The notes: a model not told the origin generated them from the sequence alone. A DNA stretch of 64,000 nt from an uncultured Eubacteriales bacterium (GCA_934643185.1 CAKUBN010000001.1:1-64000), one strand, 5' to 3'. Positions 27,296 through 36,351 are shown, numbered from the stretch's first letter. Translations and numbers: made by a program.

Positions 27296-27982
27296 ATGAA
27301 TTTCGTAGTAATAGGCGCTACAAAGGGCCTTGGCTTGTGCCTGACGGAGCAGCTGCTTGCGGCAGGCCACAAGGTGGCGGCGGGCGTGATTGTGCTCTCC
27401 CCTGCGCTTTCCGCGCTGAAGGAGCAGTATGGCGCACAGCTTTTGACGGCTGAAGCCGATGTGACGAACGAGGAGCAGATCACGGCGTTTGCAAAAGAAG
27501 CGCATGATTTTCTCGGTGAGATCGACGCGCTGTGCAATGTGGCCGGTGTGCTTCTGAATAACGACCGCGTAAAGCTTCTGCACGAATGTGACATTGCGGA
27601 GCTGCGCCGCTCGCTTGACGTGAACACCGTTGGCCCCGTTATTGTTGTGAAGGCGTTTTACCCGCACATGAAAAAGGGTGCAAATGTCTTTACCGTGACC
27701 TCTGAGAGCGTGGGCATTCGCAGCTGCGGCACCTGGGTGCCGTGCTATGGACTTTCCAAGGCGGCTGCCACAAAGGAAAGCGGCATTTTCAACGCTTCCG
27801 TTTCCGACGTGAATTTCTTCGCTGTGCACCCGGGCCGTATGAATACGGACATGGGCCGCACGACGGCGCAGATCGAACCGGAAGAATCCGCCGCGGGCTT
27901 CTGCCGTCTTTTGACGGGCGAAACGCCGGTTTCGAGGGACAACTGGTACATTGACTACAAGGGCGACCGCATGGAAGCCTGA
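27296..27982 (+). CDS. SDR-family oxidoreductase
   Basis: A 228-residue classical short-chain dehydrogenase. The cofactor loop is GATKGLG (residues 7-13), NVAG lies in the middle (CNVAGVLLNND), Ser is in FTVTSESVG, and the catalytic YxxxK is YGLSK. The fold end (FFAVHPGRMNTDMGRT) is typical. It follows the VOC gene by about 20 bases and is closed by a bidirectional terminator. It probably reduces or oxidises a keto or hydroxy sugar intermediate. Confidence 0.85.
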   Translation: MNFVVIGATKGLGLCLTEQLLAAGHKVAAGVIVLSPALSALKEQYGAQLLTAEADVTNEEQITAFAKEAHDFLGEIDALCNVAGVLLNNDRVKLLHECDIAELRRSLDVNTVGPVIVVKAFYPHMKKGANVFTVTSESVGIRSCGTWVPCYGLSKAAATKESGIFNASVSDVNFFAVHPGRMNTDMGRTTAQIEPEESAAGFCRLLTGETPVSRDNWYIDYKGDRMEA

Positions 27983-28020
27983 TTTAACCCGATTACGAGC
28001 GATCTGAAATAAATACACCT

Positions 28021-28070
28021 AAACCAAAAGGCGCGCTGAGCTTTCTCCATCAGCGCGCCTCTTGGTTTTT
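28021..28070. terminator. Bidirectional terminator between SDR and AraC-family genes
   Basis: GGCGCGCTGA (28030-28039) pairs with TCAGCGCGCC, and outer AAACCAA/TTGGTTT arms give A- and T-runs for both directions. Confidence 0.85.
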
Positions 28071-28087
28071 TATCCGTATTTTTATGT

Positions 28088-28924
28088 TTACGCCCGGCTT
28101 TTAAACTGCTGGGGTGAAAGGCCGGTTTGGGTTTTGAAGGCTTTGTAGAATGTGGAATAATCGGAAAAGCCGCACTCGCGGCCGGCTTCTACGGCAGGGA
28201 TGCCTTCACGCAGCATACGGCGGGCATGGGTGAGCCGAAGCGCCATGATGTAGGCGTACACGGTGGAATTGGTATATGCTTTAAAGTGGCGGTTTAAGTA
28301 CGATTTGCTGACGAAGAACTCTGCGGCGATGTCTTCGAGCGTTAAAGGCTCGCTGAAATGCTCCGTGATATAGCGAATGACCTGCGGGATGACCTGTGTT
28401 TCATTGCGGTGCGTGGTATCGATAACGCCGTAGGAGCGGAAGATCGTCCACAGGTACAGCTCTACGGCGCCGGCGCAGAACTTAGGGTCGGTATCGTTTT
28501 TCTGCATATACAAGAGCTTTTTTAAGAGCGCCGTGACGAACACCGTTTCATCGCCGCGAAACGGCACGCAGTATCCGTGCTCCCCCACCTTTTGCAGATT
28601 TTTTTGCAGGTCACCCGCGGGGCTGTCGATGCCTTGGAGGTACTGCGGGGTGATCCACAGCACCATGCGCTCATAGGCAGCGTGCTCGTTTGCGATGACG
28701 GGGCGGTGCATTTTGCCGGCGGGAATGATGAGCAGATCGCCGGGGCAAAGGTCGTAGACCTGATCTTCAATATAATACGTCACGCTGCCGTCCAAAAAGT
28801 AATAGAGCTCCAAAAAATCGTGCGCGTGAAACTCCATGGTGCGAAAATAGGGGTCTCGATTGTGTGAAAGCTGAAAATCTTGCCGCAGCATTTCGTCATT
28901 TTTACCTGTTTCCACGTTTTTCAC
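28088..28924 (-). CDS. AraC-family transcriptional regulator
   Basis: A 278-residue regulator. The N-terminal half is a cupin-type sensor (FHAHDFLELYYFLDGSVTYY, LCPGDLLIIPAGKMHRPVI). The C-terminal AraC double helix-turn-helix includes LTLEDIAAEFFVSKSYLNRH and the signature AGRECGFSDYSTFYKAFK, then TGLSPQQFK. The GTG at 28924 is used; a second GTG at 28915 is possible. It is divergent from uxaC, with overlapping control regions, and likely activates the glucuronate genes. Confidence 0.92.
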   Translation of the reverse strand: MKNVETGKNDEMLRQDFQLSHNRDPYFRTMEFHAHDFLELYYFLDGSVTYYIEDQVYDLCPGDLLIIPAGKMHRPVIANEHAAYERMVLWITPQYLQGIDSPAGDLQKNLQKVGEHGYCVPFRGDETVFVTALLKKLLYMQKNDTDPKFCAGAVELYLWTIFRSYGVIDTTHRNETQVIPQVIRYITEHFSEPLTLEDIAAEFFVSKSYLNRHFKAYTNSTVYAYIMALRLTHARRMLREGIPAVEAGRECGFSDYSTFYKAFKTQTGLSPQQFKSRA

Positions 28925-28941
28925 CCTCTTCCTTTAGAGAA

Positions 28942-28970
28942 ATCATAGCACAGCTTGCGCCGATTTGCAA
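28942..28970 (-). promoter_or_regulatory. Promoter of the AraC-family gene
   Basis: On the minus strand TTGCAA (28970-28965) and TATGAT (28947-28942, with TG extension) are 17 bp apart. Confidence 0.7.
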
Positions 28971-28991
28971 TATATGTGCCGCAATATATCA

Positions 28992-29019
28992 TTTATTTTG
29001 CAATTCATCGTGCTATACT
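28992..29019 (+). promoter_or_regulatory. Promoter of the uxaC operon
   Basis: A TG-extended -10, TGCTATACT (TATACT at 29014-29019), is preceded by a weak TTTATT (28992-28997) 16 bp upstream. A weak -35 suits an activated promoter, with the AraC-family gene next to it. Confidence 0.6.
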
Positions 29020-29079
29020 TACAGTAGCAGCGGTGGGGAAACTTTGCCTTTTTCTGCCGCCCGAAAGGAGTTTATTCAG

Positions 29080-30441
29080 ATGCGAAACGATCTGTTTTTG
29101 AAAAGCGATGTTGCTAAGAATTTATATGACGCGGTGCGCGACCTGCCGATCGTCGACTACCACTGCCATCTCTCGCCGAAGGAGATTTTGGAGGACAGGG
29201 AATTCCCGGATATTGCGCAGATCTGGCTGGGCGGCGACCACTACAAGTGGCGTTTGATGCGTGCCTGCGGCGTGCCGGAGGCGCTCATCACAGGCGGCGC
29301 GGAGCCGCGCGAGAAGTTCCGCGCGTGGGCGGCGTGCCTCGAGACCGCGATGGGCAACCCGCTTTATGTGTGGTCACACATGGAGCTTTCGATGTTTTTC
29401 GGCATTGAAGACACGCTGACAGCGGAAAGTGCGGACGATATTTTTGACCGCGCGAACGCGTATATCAAGGAGCACCACCTCTCCCCGCGCAAACTGATGC
29501 TGCAAAGCCATGTGGAGCTTGTGGCGACAACGGACGACCCGGCAGATTCTTTGGAATACCACAAGGAAATTGCGAAGGAGAAGAACTTCCCGGTGCGCGT
29601 GGTGCCCTCGTTCCGCACGGACGCGGCACTGAACATTTGCCGCGCGAACTATCGCGACTACGCCTTGCACCTCGGCGAAGTGTGCGGTTTTAGTGTGGAG
29701 ACGCTCGACGACCTGAAAACGGCGCTTTCAAAGCGGCTTGATTTCTTCTGCGAGAACGGCTGCCGCGTGAGCGATATCGGCATTGAGGGCTTCCCGAAGG
29801 AAGACAAAAGCTGCGATGCCGCGGAGACGTTTAAAAAGGCGCTGAAGGGAAAGACAATCCCGGAAAACGAGTTCCGTAATTTTCTATTTGAAATGTATGT
29901 GTATTTGGCGCACGAATACAAGGCGCATAATGTGACGATGCAGCTGCACCTGAACGTAAAGCGTAATGCATGCACGCGGCTGTTTGAGACCGTGGGTCCG
30001 GACGCCGGCGGCGATTGCGTGGGCGACCCGATCCCGGAGCACGAAGTTGCAGTACTTTTGGACACGATGGACCGCAGGGATTCGCTTCCGCACACAATCT
30101 TATACACGCTGGAGCCTTCGATGTATATGGCGCTTGCGACGACGGCGGGCAGTTTTAAGGGCGTTGTGCCCGGCGCAGCGTGGTGGTTCTGTGACCACAA
30201 GCGCGGTATGGAGGAGCAGCTGAACATTATGGCGGAAACCGGCCACCTTGGGCAGTTTACCGGCATGCTGACGGACAGCCGCAGCTTCCTTTCCTATGCG
30301 CGCCACGATTATTTCCGCCGTGTGCTGTGCAACAGGGTTGCGGAAGAGCTTATGGACGGCACGTTCCTCAGCGAAAAGGCGGCGCTGAAGCTGTTGACCG
30401 ACCTTTGCGTGGAAAACAGCCGCAAGCTATTCGGCGAATAA
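29080..30441 (+). CDS. uxaC: Glucuronate/galacturonate isomerase
   Basis: A 453-residue enzyme converting D-glucuronate to D-fructuronate (or galacturonate to tagaturonate), of nearly the usual 465-470 residues. Landmarks: IVDYHCHLSPKEI (metal HxH) near residue 25, QIWLGGDHYKWRLMRACGV, the VPSFRTDAALNI segment, and the C-terminal LTDSRSFLSYARHDYFRRVLC. The ATG at 29080 follows GAAAGGAG; the longer in-frame opening has no ribosome site. It opens a five-gene plus-strand run with fructuronate reductase, two TIM-barrel proteins and an oxidoreductase. Mannonate dehydratase (uxuA) is not in the window. Confidence 0.93.
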   Translation: MRNDLFLKSDVAKNLYDAVRDLPIVDYHCHLSPKEILEDREFPDIAQIWLGGDHYKWRLMRACGVPEALITGGAEPREKFRAWAACLETAMGNPLYVWSHMELSMFFGIEDTLTAESADDIFDRANAYIKEHHLSPRKLMLQSHVELVATTDDPADSLEYHKEIAKEKNFPVRVVPSFRTDAALNICRANYRDYALHLGEVCGFSVETLDDLKTALSKRLDFFCENGCRVSDIGIEGFPKEDKSCDAAETFKKALKGKTIPENEFRNFLFEMYVYLAHEYKAHNVTMQLHLNVKRNACTRLFETVGPDAGGDCVGDPIPEHEVAVLLDTMDRRDSLPHTILYTLEPSMYMALATTAGSFKGVVPGAAWWFCDHKRGMEEQLNIMAETGHLGQFTGMLTDSRSFLSYARHDYFRRVLCNRVAEELMDGTFLSEKAALKLLTDLCVENSRKLFGE

Positions 30442-30471
30442 AAGTCACGTTATAATAAGGAGGAATTTCCT

Positions 30472-31287
30472 ATGAATATTGTCATTACCGGCGCGGGCGG
30501 CGTGCTTTGCAGCGCTTTTTCCCGCGCGCTTGCCGCAGACGGGCACAAAATCGCACTGCTTGACCTCAACTTGGAAGCTGCGGAGCGCGAGGCGGAGGGT
30601 ATCCGCAAGGCGGGCGGTGAGGCCATTGCCGTACAGGCGAATGTGCTGGACAAAGAGAGTCTGAAAAAGGCGCATGACGTTGTGCTGGAAAAATTCGGCC
30701 CGTGTGAGGTGCTCATCAACGGTGCGGGCGGCAACAACCCGAAGGGCACCACGACGAGCGAGTATTTCAGCAAAGAAGATATGCTGGACGAAAACGCGCG
30801 GTCGTTTTTTGACCTTGACCAGGACGGCGTTTCGTTCGTGTTCAACCTGAACTTTCTCGGCACGCTGCTGACGACGCAGGCATTTGCGACCGACATGCTG
30901 GAAACAGGCGGCTGCATTGTGAATATCTCCTCGATGAACGCGTTTACGCCACTGACGAAGATCCCGGCGTACAGCGGTGCCAAGGCAGCGGTCTCGAACT
31001 TCACACAGTGGCTGGCGGTACACTTTGCAAACTGCAACATCCGCGTGAACGCCATTGCGCCGGGCTTCTTTGCAACAAACCAGAACCGCACCTTGCTCTT
31101 TAACGAGGACGGCAGCCTGACCCCGCGCAGCCACAAAATCATCTCGCAGACCCCGATGGGCCGCTTCGGCGAGCCTGAGGAGCTGCTCGGCACACTGCGC
31201 TTCCTCATCGACAATGACGCGTCCGGTTTTGTGACCGGCATCACAATCCCGGTGGACGGCGGTTTCTCCGCGTACTCCGGCGTATAA
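30472..31287 (+). CDS. Fructuronate (mannonate) oxidoreductase, SDR type
   Basis: A 271-residue short-chain dehydrogenase strongly like the YjmF/UxuB-type enzyme that reduces D-fructuronate to D-mannonate. Landmarks: TGAGGVLCSAFSRALA (cofactor loop), NGAGGNNPKGTTTSEYF, NLNFLGTLLTTQ, NISSMNAFTPLTKIPAYSGAK (only the last part, AYSGAK, holds the catalytic Tyr/Lys) and APGFFATNQNRTLLF. It follows uxaC with an AAGGAGG site, matching its place in hexuronate catabolism. The non-SDR E. coli UxuB is unrelated. Confidence 0.9.
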   Translation: MNIVITGAGGVLCSAFSRALAADGHKIALLDLNLEAAEREAEGIRKAGGEAIAVQANVLDKESLKKAHDVVLEKFGPCEVLINGAGGNNPKGTTTSEYFSKEDMLDENARSFFDLDQDGVSFVFNLNFLGTLLTTQAFATDMLETGGCIVNISSMNAFTPLTKIPAYSGAKAAVSNFTQWLAVHFANCNIRVNAIAPGFFATNQNRTLLFNEDGSLTPRSHKIISQTPMGRFGEPEELLGTLRFLIDNDASGFVTGITIPVDGGFSAYSGV

Positions 31288-31311
31288 TCTGACTTTTGGG
31301 AGGAATTTTTC

Positions 31312-32076
31312 ATGATCATCGGTGCACAGGGCTTCACCATCCGCGACTATGCGCAGAACGAAGCCGACTTTAGAGAGACGGCGAAAAAGCTGCACGACAT
31401 CGGCTACAAGACTTTGCAGGTCTCTGCGTTTGGCGACATTGACCCGCATATCATCCGCGAGATTTGCGATGAAAACGGGCTTTCCATCATCATTACGCAT
31501 ACGAACCCGCAGCTCATTCTGGAGAACACCGAAAAGGTGATTGAGAACCACCGCATTTTCGGTACGAACCACGTGGGCATCGGCATGATGCCGCAGAAAT
31601 ACACGGGCTCGCTGGAAGGTATGCGCGCGTTTTTGAAGGATTTCGGCCCCGCTGCCGACAAGCTGCACGACGCGGGCATGAAGCTGCATTACCACAACCA
31701 CGGCTTTGAATACGAGAAATTTGACGGCAAGTGCCTCATCGACCACATGGTGGAGGAGACCGACCCGGCAAAATGGGGCTTTATTTTGGACGTTTATTGG
31801 ACGCAGTACGGTGGGCGCTCGCCGCAGGTACAGATTGAAAAAATGGCGGGACGCATTGACGTCATTCACTTTAAGGACATGAAGATGCACGGCCACGAGC
31901 AGCGCTTTGCAGCCGTGATGGACGGCAACATGGACTTTGTGTCTATTATTGATGCATGCGAAAAGACAGGCATTCAATATGCGATGATCGAACAGGACAA
32001 TTGCTACGACCGCAGTCCGTTCGACGAGCTGAAGCTGAGCGCCGAAAACCTGCTTCGTGCCGGCTGCACGTTCTAA
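31312..32076 (+). CDS. Sugar phosphate isomerase/epimerase-like TIM barrel
   Basis: A 254-residue AP2-type TIM barrel. Possible metal ligands are in LHYHNHGFEYE (His/Glu), FILDVYWTQYGG (Asp), DVIHFKDMKMHG (His) and AMIEQDNCYD (Glu). The opening, VSAFGDIDPHIIREICDENG, is the usual first helix-strand pair. It follows the fructuronate reductase gene by 24 bases with GGGAGGA. It is one of two adjacent barrels, which differ enough not to be a recent duplication. Reaction unknown. Confidence 0.82.
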   Translation: MIIGAQGFTIRDYAQNEADFRETAKKLHDIGYKTLQVSAFGDIDPHIIREICDENGLSIIITHTNPQLILENTEKVIENHRIFGTNHVGIGMMPQKYTGSLEGMRAFLKDFGPAADKLHDAGMKLHYHNHGFEYEKFDGKCLIDHMVEETDPAKWGFILDVYWTQYGGRSPQVQIEKMAGRIDVIHFKDMKMHGHEQRFAAVMDGNMDFVSIIDACEKTGIQYAMIEQDNCYDRSPFDELKLSAENLLRAGCTF

Positions 32077-32085
32077 GGAGGGCAT

Positions 32086-32934
32086 ATGACACAGTTTACA
32101 CTTTCCGCGTTTGCGGACGAAGCCTCGCCGGAATTTGACCGGCAGATTGCGGCGCTGCACCGCAAGCATATTCCGCTGATGGAAATCCGCGGCGTGGACG
32201 GCAAGGGCATTTTAGACCTGACGGACGAGGAGCTTGATGTTGTTGAAAAGAAGCTTGCAGCGGGCAATATCGGCATTTCCGCCATCGGCTCGCCCATTGG
32301 CAAGATCAGCATTGAGGATGACTTTGCGCCGCACTTTGAGAAATTTAAGCGCGCCGTGGAGATCGCGAAAAAGCTGCACACCACGCGCATTCGCATGTTC
32401 AGCTTTTATATTCCCGAGGGTAAGGATCCGGAAATGTATCACGATGCGGTGATCGAGCGCATTCAGAAAATGGTGGACTACGGCGAAGCGCATGGCGTGC
32501 ACTGCTGCCACGAGAACGAGAAGGGCATTTACGGCGACAAGTTAGAGCGCGTAGAGAAGCTGCACAAGGCCATTCCGGCGCTGCGGTGTGTGTTCGACCC
32601 TGCAAACTACATTCAGTGCGGCGACGACCCGGCGGTGAACTTTAAGGCGCTCGCGCCGATCATCGACTACATGCACATTAAAGACGCGCTGTTTAAAGAC
32701 GGCAGCGTGGTGCCAGCGGGCGAAGGCGACGGCTCTGTGCCGAGCATTTTAAAGGCGTTGGCGGAAACGAATAAGCCGTACATGCTGACGCTGGAGCCGC
32801 ATCTGTTCGATTTCAGCGGCTTGCAGAACCTGCAGGGCGAGGATGTTCTGCACAAGCGCGTATATAAAGACGCGGACGAAGCGTTTGACGTGGCTTCTGA
32901 CGCGCTGCACGATATTTTGAAAACCATCGAATAA
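32086..32934 (+). CDS. Sugar phosphate isomerase/epimerase-like TIM barrel
   Basis: A 282-residue AP2-type TIM barrel. Metal positions are in HCCHENEKGIYGD (Glu), CVFDPANYIQCG (Asp), DYMHIKDALFKDG (His) and MLTLEPHLFDFSG (Glu). AGGAGGGCAT sits right before the ATG, nine bases after the previous gene. It resembles enzymes that epimerise or dehydrate keto sugars. It is too short and lacks landmarks for mannonate dehydratase, which would otherwise be expected here. Confidence 0.84.
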   Translation: MTQFTLSAFADEASPEFDRQIAALHRKHIPLMEIRGVDGKGILDLTDEELDVVEKKLAAGNIGISAIGSPIGKISIEDDFAPHFEKFKRAVEIAKKLHTTRIRMFSFYIPEGKDPEMYHDAVIERIQKMVDYGEAHGVHCCHENEKGIYGDKLERVEKLHKAIPALRCVFDPANYIQCGDDPAVNFKALAPIIDYMHIKDALFKDGSVVPAGEGDGSVPSILKALAETNKPYMLTLEPHLFDFSGLQNLQGEDVLHKRVYKDADEAFDVASDALHDILKTIE

Positions 32935-32952
32935 CAGAAAAGAGGTATTTTC

Positions 32953-34137
32953 ATGAGCGAAACAGTAAAAGTCGGCATTGTCGGCATCGGCAACATGGGT
33001 TCGGCGCACGCAAAGAGCATTTTCTCCGGCAACATTAAGGACATGGAGCTTGCCGCCGTGTGCGATATTGCGGAATCGAAACGCCTTTGGGCAGACGAGA
33101 ATCTGCCCGGCGTGCCGTGCTTTATCGACTACAAGGAAATGATTGACAGCGGCGTGTGCGACACGGTGATCGTTGCGACACCGCACTATTTCCACTCCCC
33201 CATTGCGATCTACGCGTTTGAAAAGGGCAAGAACGTGCTGACAGAAAAGCCTGCCGGCGTTTACACAAAGCAGGTTGAAGAGATGAACGAGGCCGCGAAG
33301 AAATCCGGCAAGGTGTTCGGCATCATGTACAATCAGCGCACGAACCCGAAGTTCCAGAAAATGCGCGAGATCGTGCAGAGCGGCGAGCTGGGCGAACTGA
33401 AACGCTGCATTTGGATCATCACGAACTGGTACCGCACGCAGGCATACTACGACAGCGGCACGTGGCGTGCGACGTGGGCAGGCGAAGGCGGCGGCGTGCT
33501 GCTGAACCAGTGCCCGCATCAGCTTGACTTGTGGCAGTGGATCTTCGGCATGCCGAACCGCGTGATGGGCCACTGCAAGTACGGCCATTGGCACAACATT
33601 GAGGTTGAGGACGAAGTGACGGCTTACGCCGAGTACCCGAACGGTGCGACGGGCGCGTTCATCACCACGACGGGTGAGTGCCCGGGCACGAACCGTTTGG
33701 AGATTACAGGCGACAAAGGCAAGCTTGTTTGGGAAGAAGGCAAGCTGACCTGGTGGAAGCTCGCCGTGCCGGAGCGCGAATTCTGCGTGACGTGCAAAGA
33801 GGGCTTTGCGCAGCCCGAAATGACCGTGACCGAAGTGGAAACGGACAACATTGAGCTTGGGCATAACGGCATTCTGCAGAACTTCACAAACGCTATTCTG
33901 TACGGCGAAGAGCTGCTGGCGCCGGGCTATGAGGGCATTAACGGCCTGAATATCTCGAACGCCATTCACCTTTCCGACTGGACGGGCAAGCCGCAGGCTG
34001 TGCCGGTGGACGGCGAGCTGTTCCTGAAATATTTAAACGAGCGCAGAGCGACCTCGCACGTGAAGGAAGAGAAAGAAGACAGCGGCAAGATTGCAGACCT
34101 TTCCGGCACGTATAACGACCGCTGGAAGGTAAGATAA
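32953..34137 (+). CDS. Gfo/Idh/MocA-family oxidoreductase
   Basis: A 394-residue NAD(P)-dependent enzyme. The Rossmann loop is VGIVGIGNMGSAHA near residues 7-20. EKP is in NVLTEKPAGVYTKQ. GGVLLNQCPHQLDLWQWIFG supplies the conserved sugar-binding His/Asp segment. The C-terminus is about 40 residues longer than in the 19020 gene and charged. It ends the uxaC run; a repeat copy and terminator follow. It likely oxidises a sugar hydroxyl to a keto group for the neighbouring TIM barrels. Confidence 0.9.
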   Translation: MSETVKVGIVGIGNMGSAHAKSIFSGNIKDMELAAVCDIAESKRLWADENLPGVPCFIDYKEMIDSGVCDTVIVATPHYFHSPIAIYAFEKGKNVLTEKPAGVYTKQVEEMNEAAKKSGKVFGIMYNQRTNPKFQKMREIVQSGELGELKRCIWIITNWYRTQAYYDSGTWRATWAGEGGGVLLNQCPHQLDLWQWIFGMPNRVMGHCKYGHWHNIEVEDEVTAYAEYPNGATGAFITTTGECPGTNRLEITGDKGKLVWEEGKLTWWKLAVPEREFCVTCKEGFAQPEMTVTEVETDNIELGHNGILQNFTNAILYGEELLAPGYEGINGLNISNAIHLSDWTGKPQAVPVDGELFLKYLNERRATSHVKEEKEDSGKIADLSGTYNDRWKVR

Positions 34138-34242
34138 GCCGAATGACTTGTCGTTCAGCTATGGTTTTGTGTTTTCGATGATTGAAAATCATCGATTTCA
34201 CTGCGCGAAACCAACCCAAGAACCACTTGACGGTAAACGCGG

Positions 34243-34385
34243 TTAAAAGTTTCGTTCACCTTTTCAAAGGTGGTGGTTTCCAAAGGCAACGCCTTTGGTC
34301 GAGCTTCGCAGAGCTTGAAATCCTTTTGCCTACGCAAAGACTAAGATTGAAAAAGCACGCAGATTGAATTTGTCTGCGTGCTTTT
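34243..34385. repeat. Structured intergenic repeat, copy C (partial), with terminator
   Basis: In the opposite orientation to copy A: TTAAAAG end box (34243-34249), H6 CACCTTT/AAAGGTG (34257-34272), H5 CCAAAGG/CCTTTGG (34280-34298), a weak H4 region (about 34301-34316), and a linker CCTTTTGCCTACGCAAAGACTAAG matching copy B's linker. H2 and H3 are missing. A strong terminator follows directly: AAAAGCACGCAGA (34351-34363) with TCTGCGTGCTTTT (34373-34385), in the place of H1. It lies about 105 bp after the stop of the 32953-34137 gene. Bases 34138-34242 hold no gene. Confidence 0.7.
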
Positions 34386-34443
34386 GTTTTGAATGTGGGA
34401 TTTCCGTACAGCTTAAAATTATCCGTGCATAAAAACAATATGC

Positions 34444-34482
34444 AAAAGCGCCGCTTCCGGGATGAACCGAAAGCGGCGCTTT
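34444..34482 (-). terminator. Terminator of pckG
   Basis: AAAGCGCCGCTT pairs with AAGCGGCGCTTT around a CCGG-closed loop, about 35 bases downstream of the pckG stop on the minus strand. Confidence 0.75.
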
Positions 34483-34514
34483 CTATGCGTTAAATCTTAC
34501 GATTTAAGTTTTGA

Positions 34515-36293
34515 TTAAGCCTTGGTGCGCTCTTTGAGGCCGTTGAGCTCGTCTCTGAGCTCCTGCGGGAGCTTGTCGCCGAACTTCTTGTAGAATTCCT
34601 CTACGCCGGCAGCTTCCTTAGCCCACTTAGCGTTATCAACCTTGAGGATGGAAGCGAGCTTCTCCTCATCGAAGTCCTTAAGACCTTCGAGATTGATGTC
34701 TTCCGGCTTCGGAACGTAGCCGATTGCCGTCTCAACAGCGTCAACTTCGTTATCGCAGCGCTTGAGGATCCACTCGAGAACACGGAGGTTGTCACCGAAG
34801 CCCGGCCAAATGAAGTGGCCGTCTTCGTCGACACGGAACCAGTTGACGTTGAAGATCTTCGGAGCCTTGTCGCCGAGCATCTCGCCCATTTCGATCCAGT
34901 GCTTGAAGTAGTCGCCCATGTTGTAGCCGCAGAACGGGAGCATAGCCATCGGGTCACGACGGACAACGCCGACTGCACCTGCAGCAGCTGCGGTGGTCTC
35001 GGAGCCGGTGATGGAACCGATGAAGACACCGTTGTTCCAGCTTCTGGACTGGTAAACCAGCGGAACCGTATCCGGACGGCGGCCGCCGAAGACGATAGCG
35101 GAGACCGGAACACCCTGCGGGTTCTCAAACTCGCTGGAAAGGCACGGGCAGTTAGCGGTAGGAGCGGTGAAGCGGCTGTTCGGATGAGCCAGCTTGTTGC
35201 CAGCAGCAATATACTCGGGGCCGTTTACCTTAGCGCCCTTCCACTCTTCTGCGTTGACCGGCGGGTTCTTGTCGAGGCTCTCCCACCAAACGGTGTTGTC
35301 ATCGAGGTTACGCGCAACGTTGGTGAAGATGGCGCCCTTCTGGGTGGAGATAAGAGCGTTCGGGTTGGACTTCATGTTCGTGCCGGGAGCGACGCCGAAG
35401 AAGCCGTTTTCCGGGTTGATGGCATACAGTCTGCCATCCGGGCCCTTGCGCATCCAAGCGATGTCGTCGCCGACGGTCCAAACCTTGTAGCCCTTTGCAC
35501 GGTAGCCTTCCGGCGGAATCATCATAGCCAGGTTGGTCTTGCCGCAAGCAGACGGGAATGCAGCGCAAACATACTTAACCTCGCCCTTCGGGTTCTCGAC
35601 GCCGAGGATGAGCATGTGCTCTGCCATCCAGCCTTCGTTCTTAGCCTGATAGGAAGCGATACGCAGAGCGAAGCACTTCTTGCCAAGCAGAACGTTGCCG
35701 CCGTAAGCGGAGTTTACGGAGATGATGGTGTTGTCTTCCGGGAACTGGCAGATCCAGCGCTTCTCCGGGTCAACGTCGCACTTGCAGTGCAGACCGCGAA
35801 CCCAGTCGTTGCTGTCGCCGAGAACGTCCATGACCTTCTGACCGACTCTGGTCATGATGGACATGTTGAGAACAACATAGATGGAGTCTGTCAGCTCAAC
35901 GCCGATCTTAGCGAGCGGGGAACCGACCGGGCCCATGGAGTACGGGATAACGTACATGGTACGGCCCTTGTAGCTGCCACGAGCAATATCGTACAGCATC
36001 TTGTATGCTTCCTGCGGCTCTTTCCAATGGTTGGTCGGGCCTGCATCCTCTTCTTTTCTGGAGCAGATGAGGGTTCTGTCCTCAACACGGGCAACATCAT
36101 TCGGAGCTGTTCTGTGATAGTAGCAGCCCGGGAGCTTTTCCTGATTCAGCTTGATCAGTTCGCCGGACTCAACAGCTTCCTTGCGGAGCTCTTCGAGCTG
36201 CTCTTCGGAGCCGTCGATCCAAACAACCTGATCCGGATTGACAAGAGCTTTCATCTCGTCGATCCAAGCAAGAATTGTCTTGTTGTTAGTCAT
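34515..36293 (-). CDS. pckG: Phosphoenolpyruvate carboxykinase (GTP)
   Basis: A 592-residue enzyme interconverting oxaloacetate and phosphoenolpyruvate with GTP, in fermentation or gluconeogenesis. The kinase-1a loop is FPSACGKTNLAMM, including the reactive Cys of GTP-type enzymes. GDDIAWMRKGPDGRLYAINP is kinase-2, and ENGFFGVAPGTN follows. The N-terminal VWIDGSEEQ also fits the GTP type, not the ATP type. The ATG at 36293 is preceded by AAAGGAG. It is monocistronic, with its own promoter and terminator. Confidence 0.96.
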   Translation of the reverse strand: MTNNKTILAWIDEMKALVNPDQVVWIDGSEEQLEELRKEAVESGELIKLNQEKLPGCYYHRTAPNDVARVEDRTLICSRKEEDAGPTNHWKEPQEAYKMLYDIARGSYKGRTMYVIPYSMGPVGSPLAKIGVELTDSIYVVLNMSIMTRVGQKVMDVLGDSNDWVRGLHCKCDVDPEKRWICQFPEDNTIISVNSAYGGNVLLGKKCFALRIASYQAKNEGWMAEHMLILGVENPKGEVKYVCAAFPSACGKTNLAMMIPPEGYRAKGYKVWTVGDDIAWMRKGPDGRLYAINPENGFFGVAPGTNMKSNPNALISTQKGAIFTNVARNLDDNTVWWESLDKNPPVNAEEWKGAKVNGPEYIAAGNKLAHPNSRFTAPTANCPCLSSEFENPQGVPVSAIVFGGRRPDTVPLVYQSRSWNNGVFIGSITGSETTAAAAGAVGVVRRDPMAMLPFCGYNMGDYFKHWIEMGEMLGDKAPKIFNVNWFRVDEDGHFIWPGFGDNLRVLEWILKRCDNEVDAVETAIGYVPKPEDINLEGLKDFDEEKLASILKVDNAKWAKEAAGVEEFYKKFGDKLPQELRDELNGLKERTKA

Positions 36294-36351
36294 TGTTATT
36301 TCTCCTTTCGCCAAAAAGGCAAATAAAATGTAAAATAACCCATTTGTCTTT

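Noticed and set aside
32086..32934. Second TIM barrel as mannonate dehydratase (uxuA)
   Set aside because: UxuA is longer (about 350-390 residues) and its landmarks are absent; the protein fits the general sugar isomerase/epimerase pattern.
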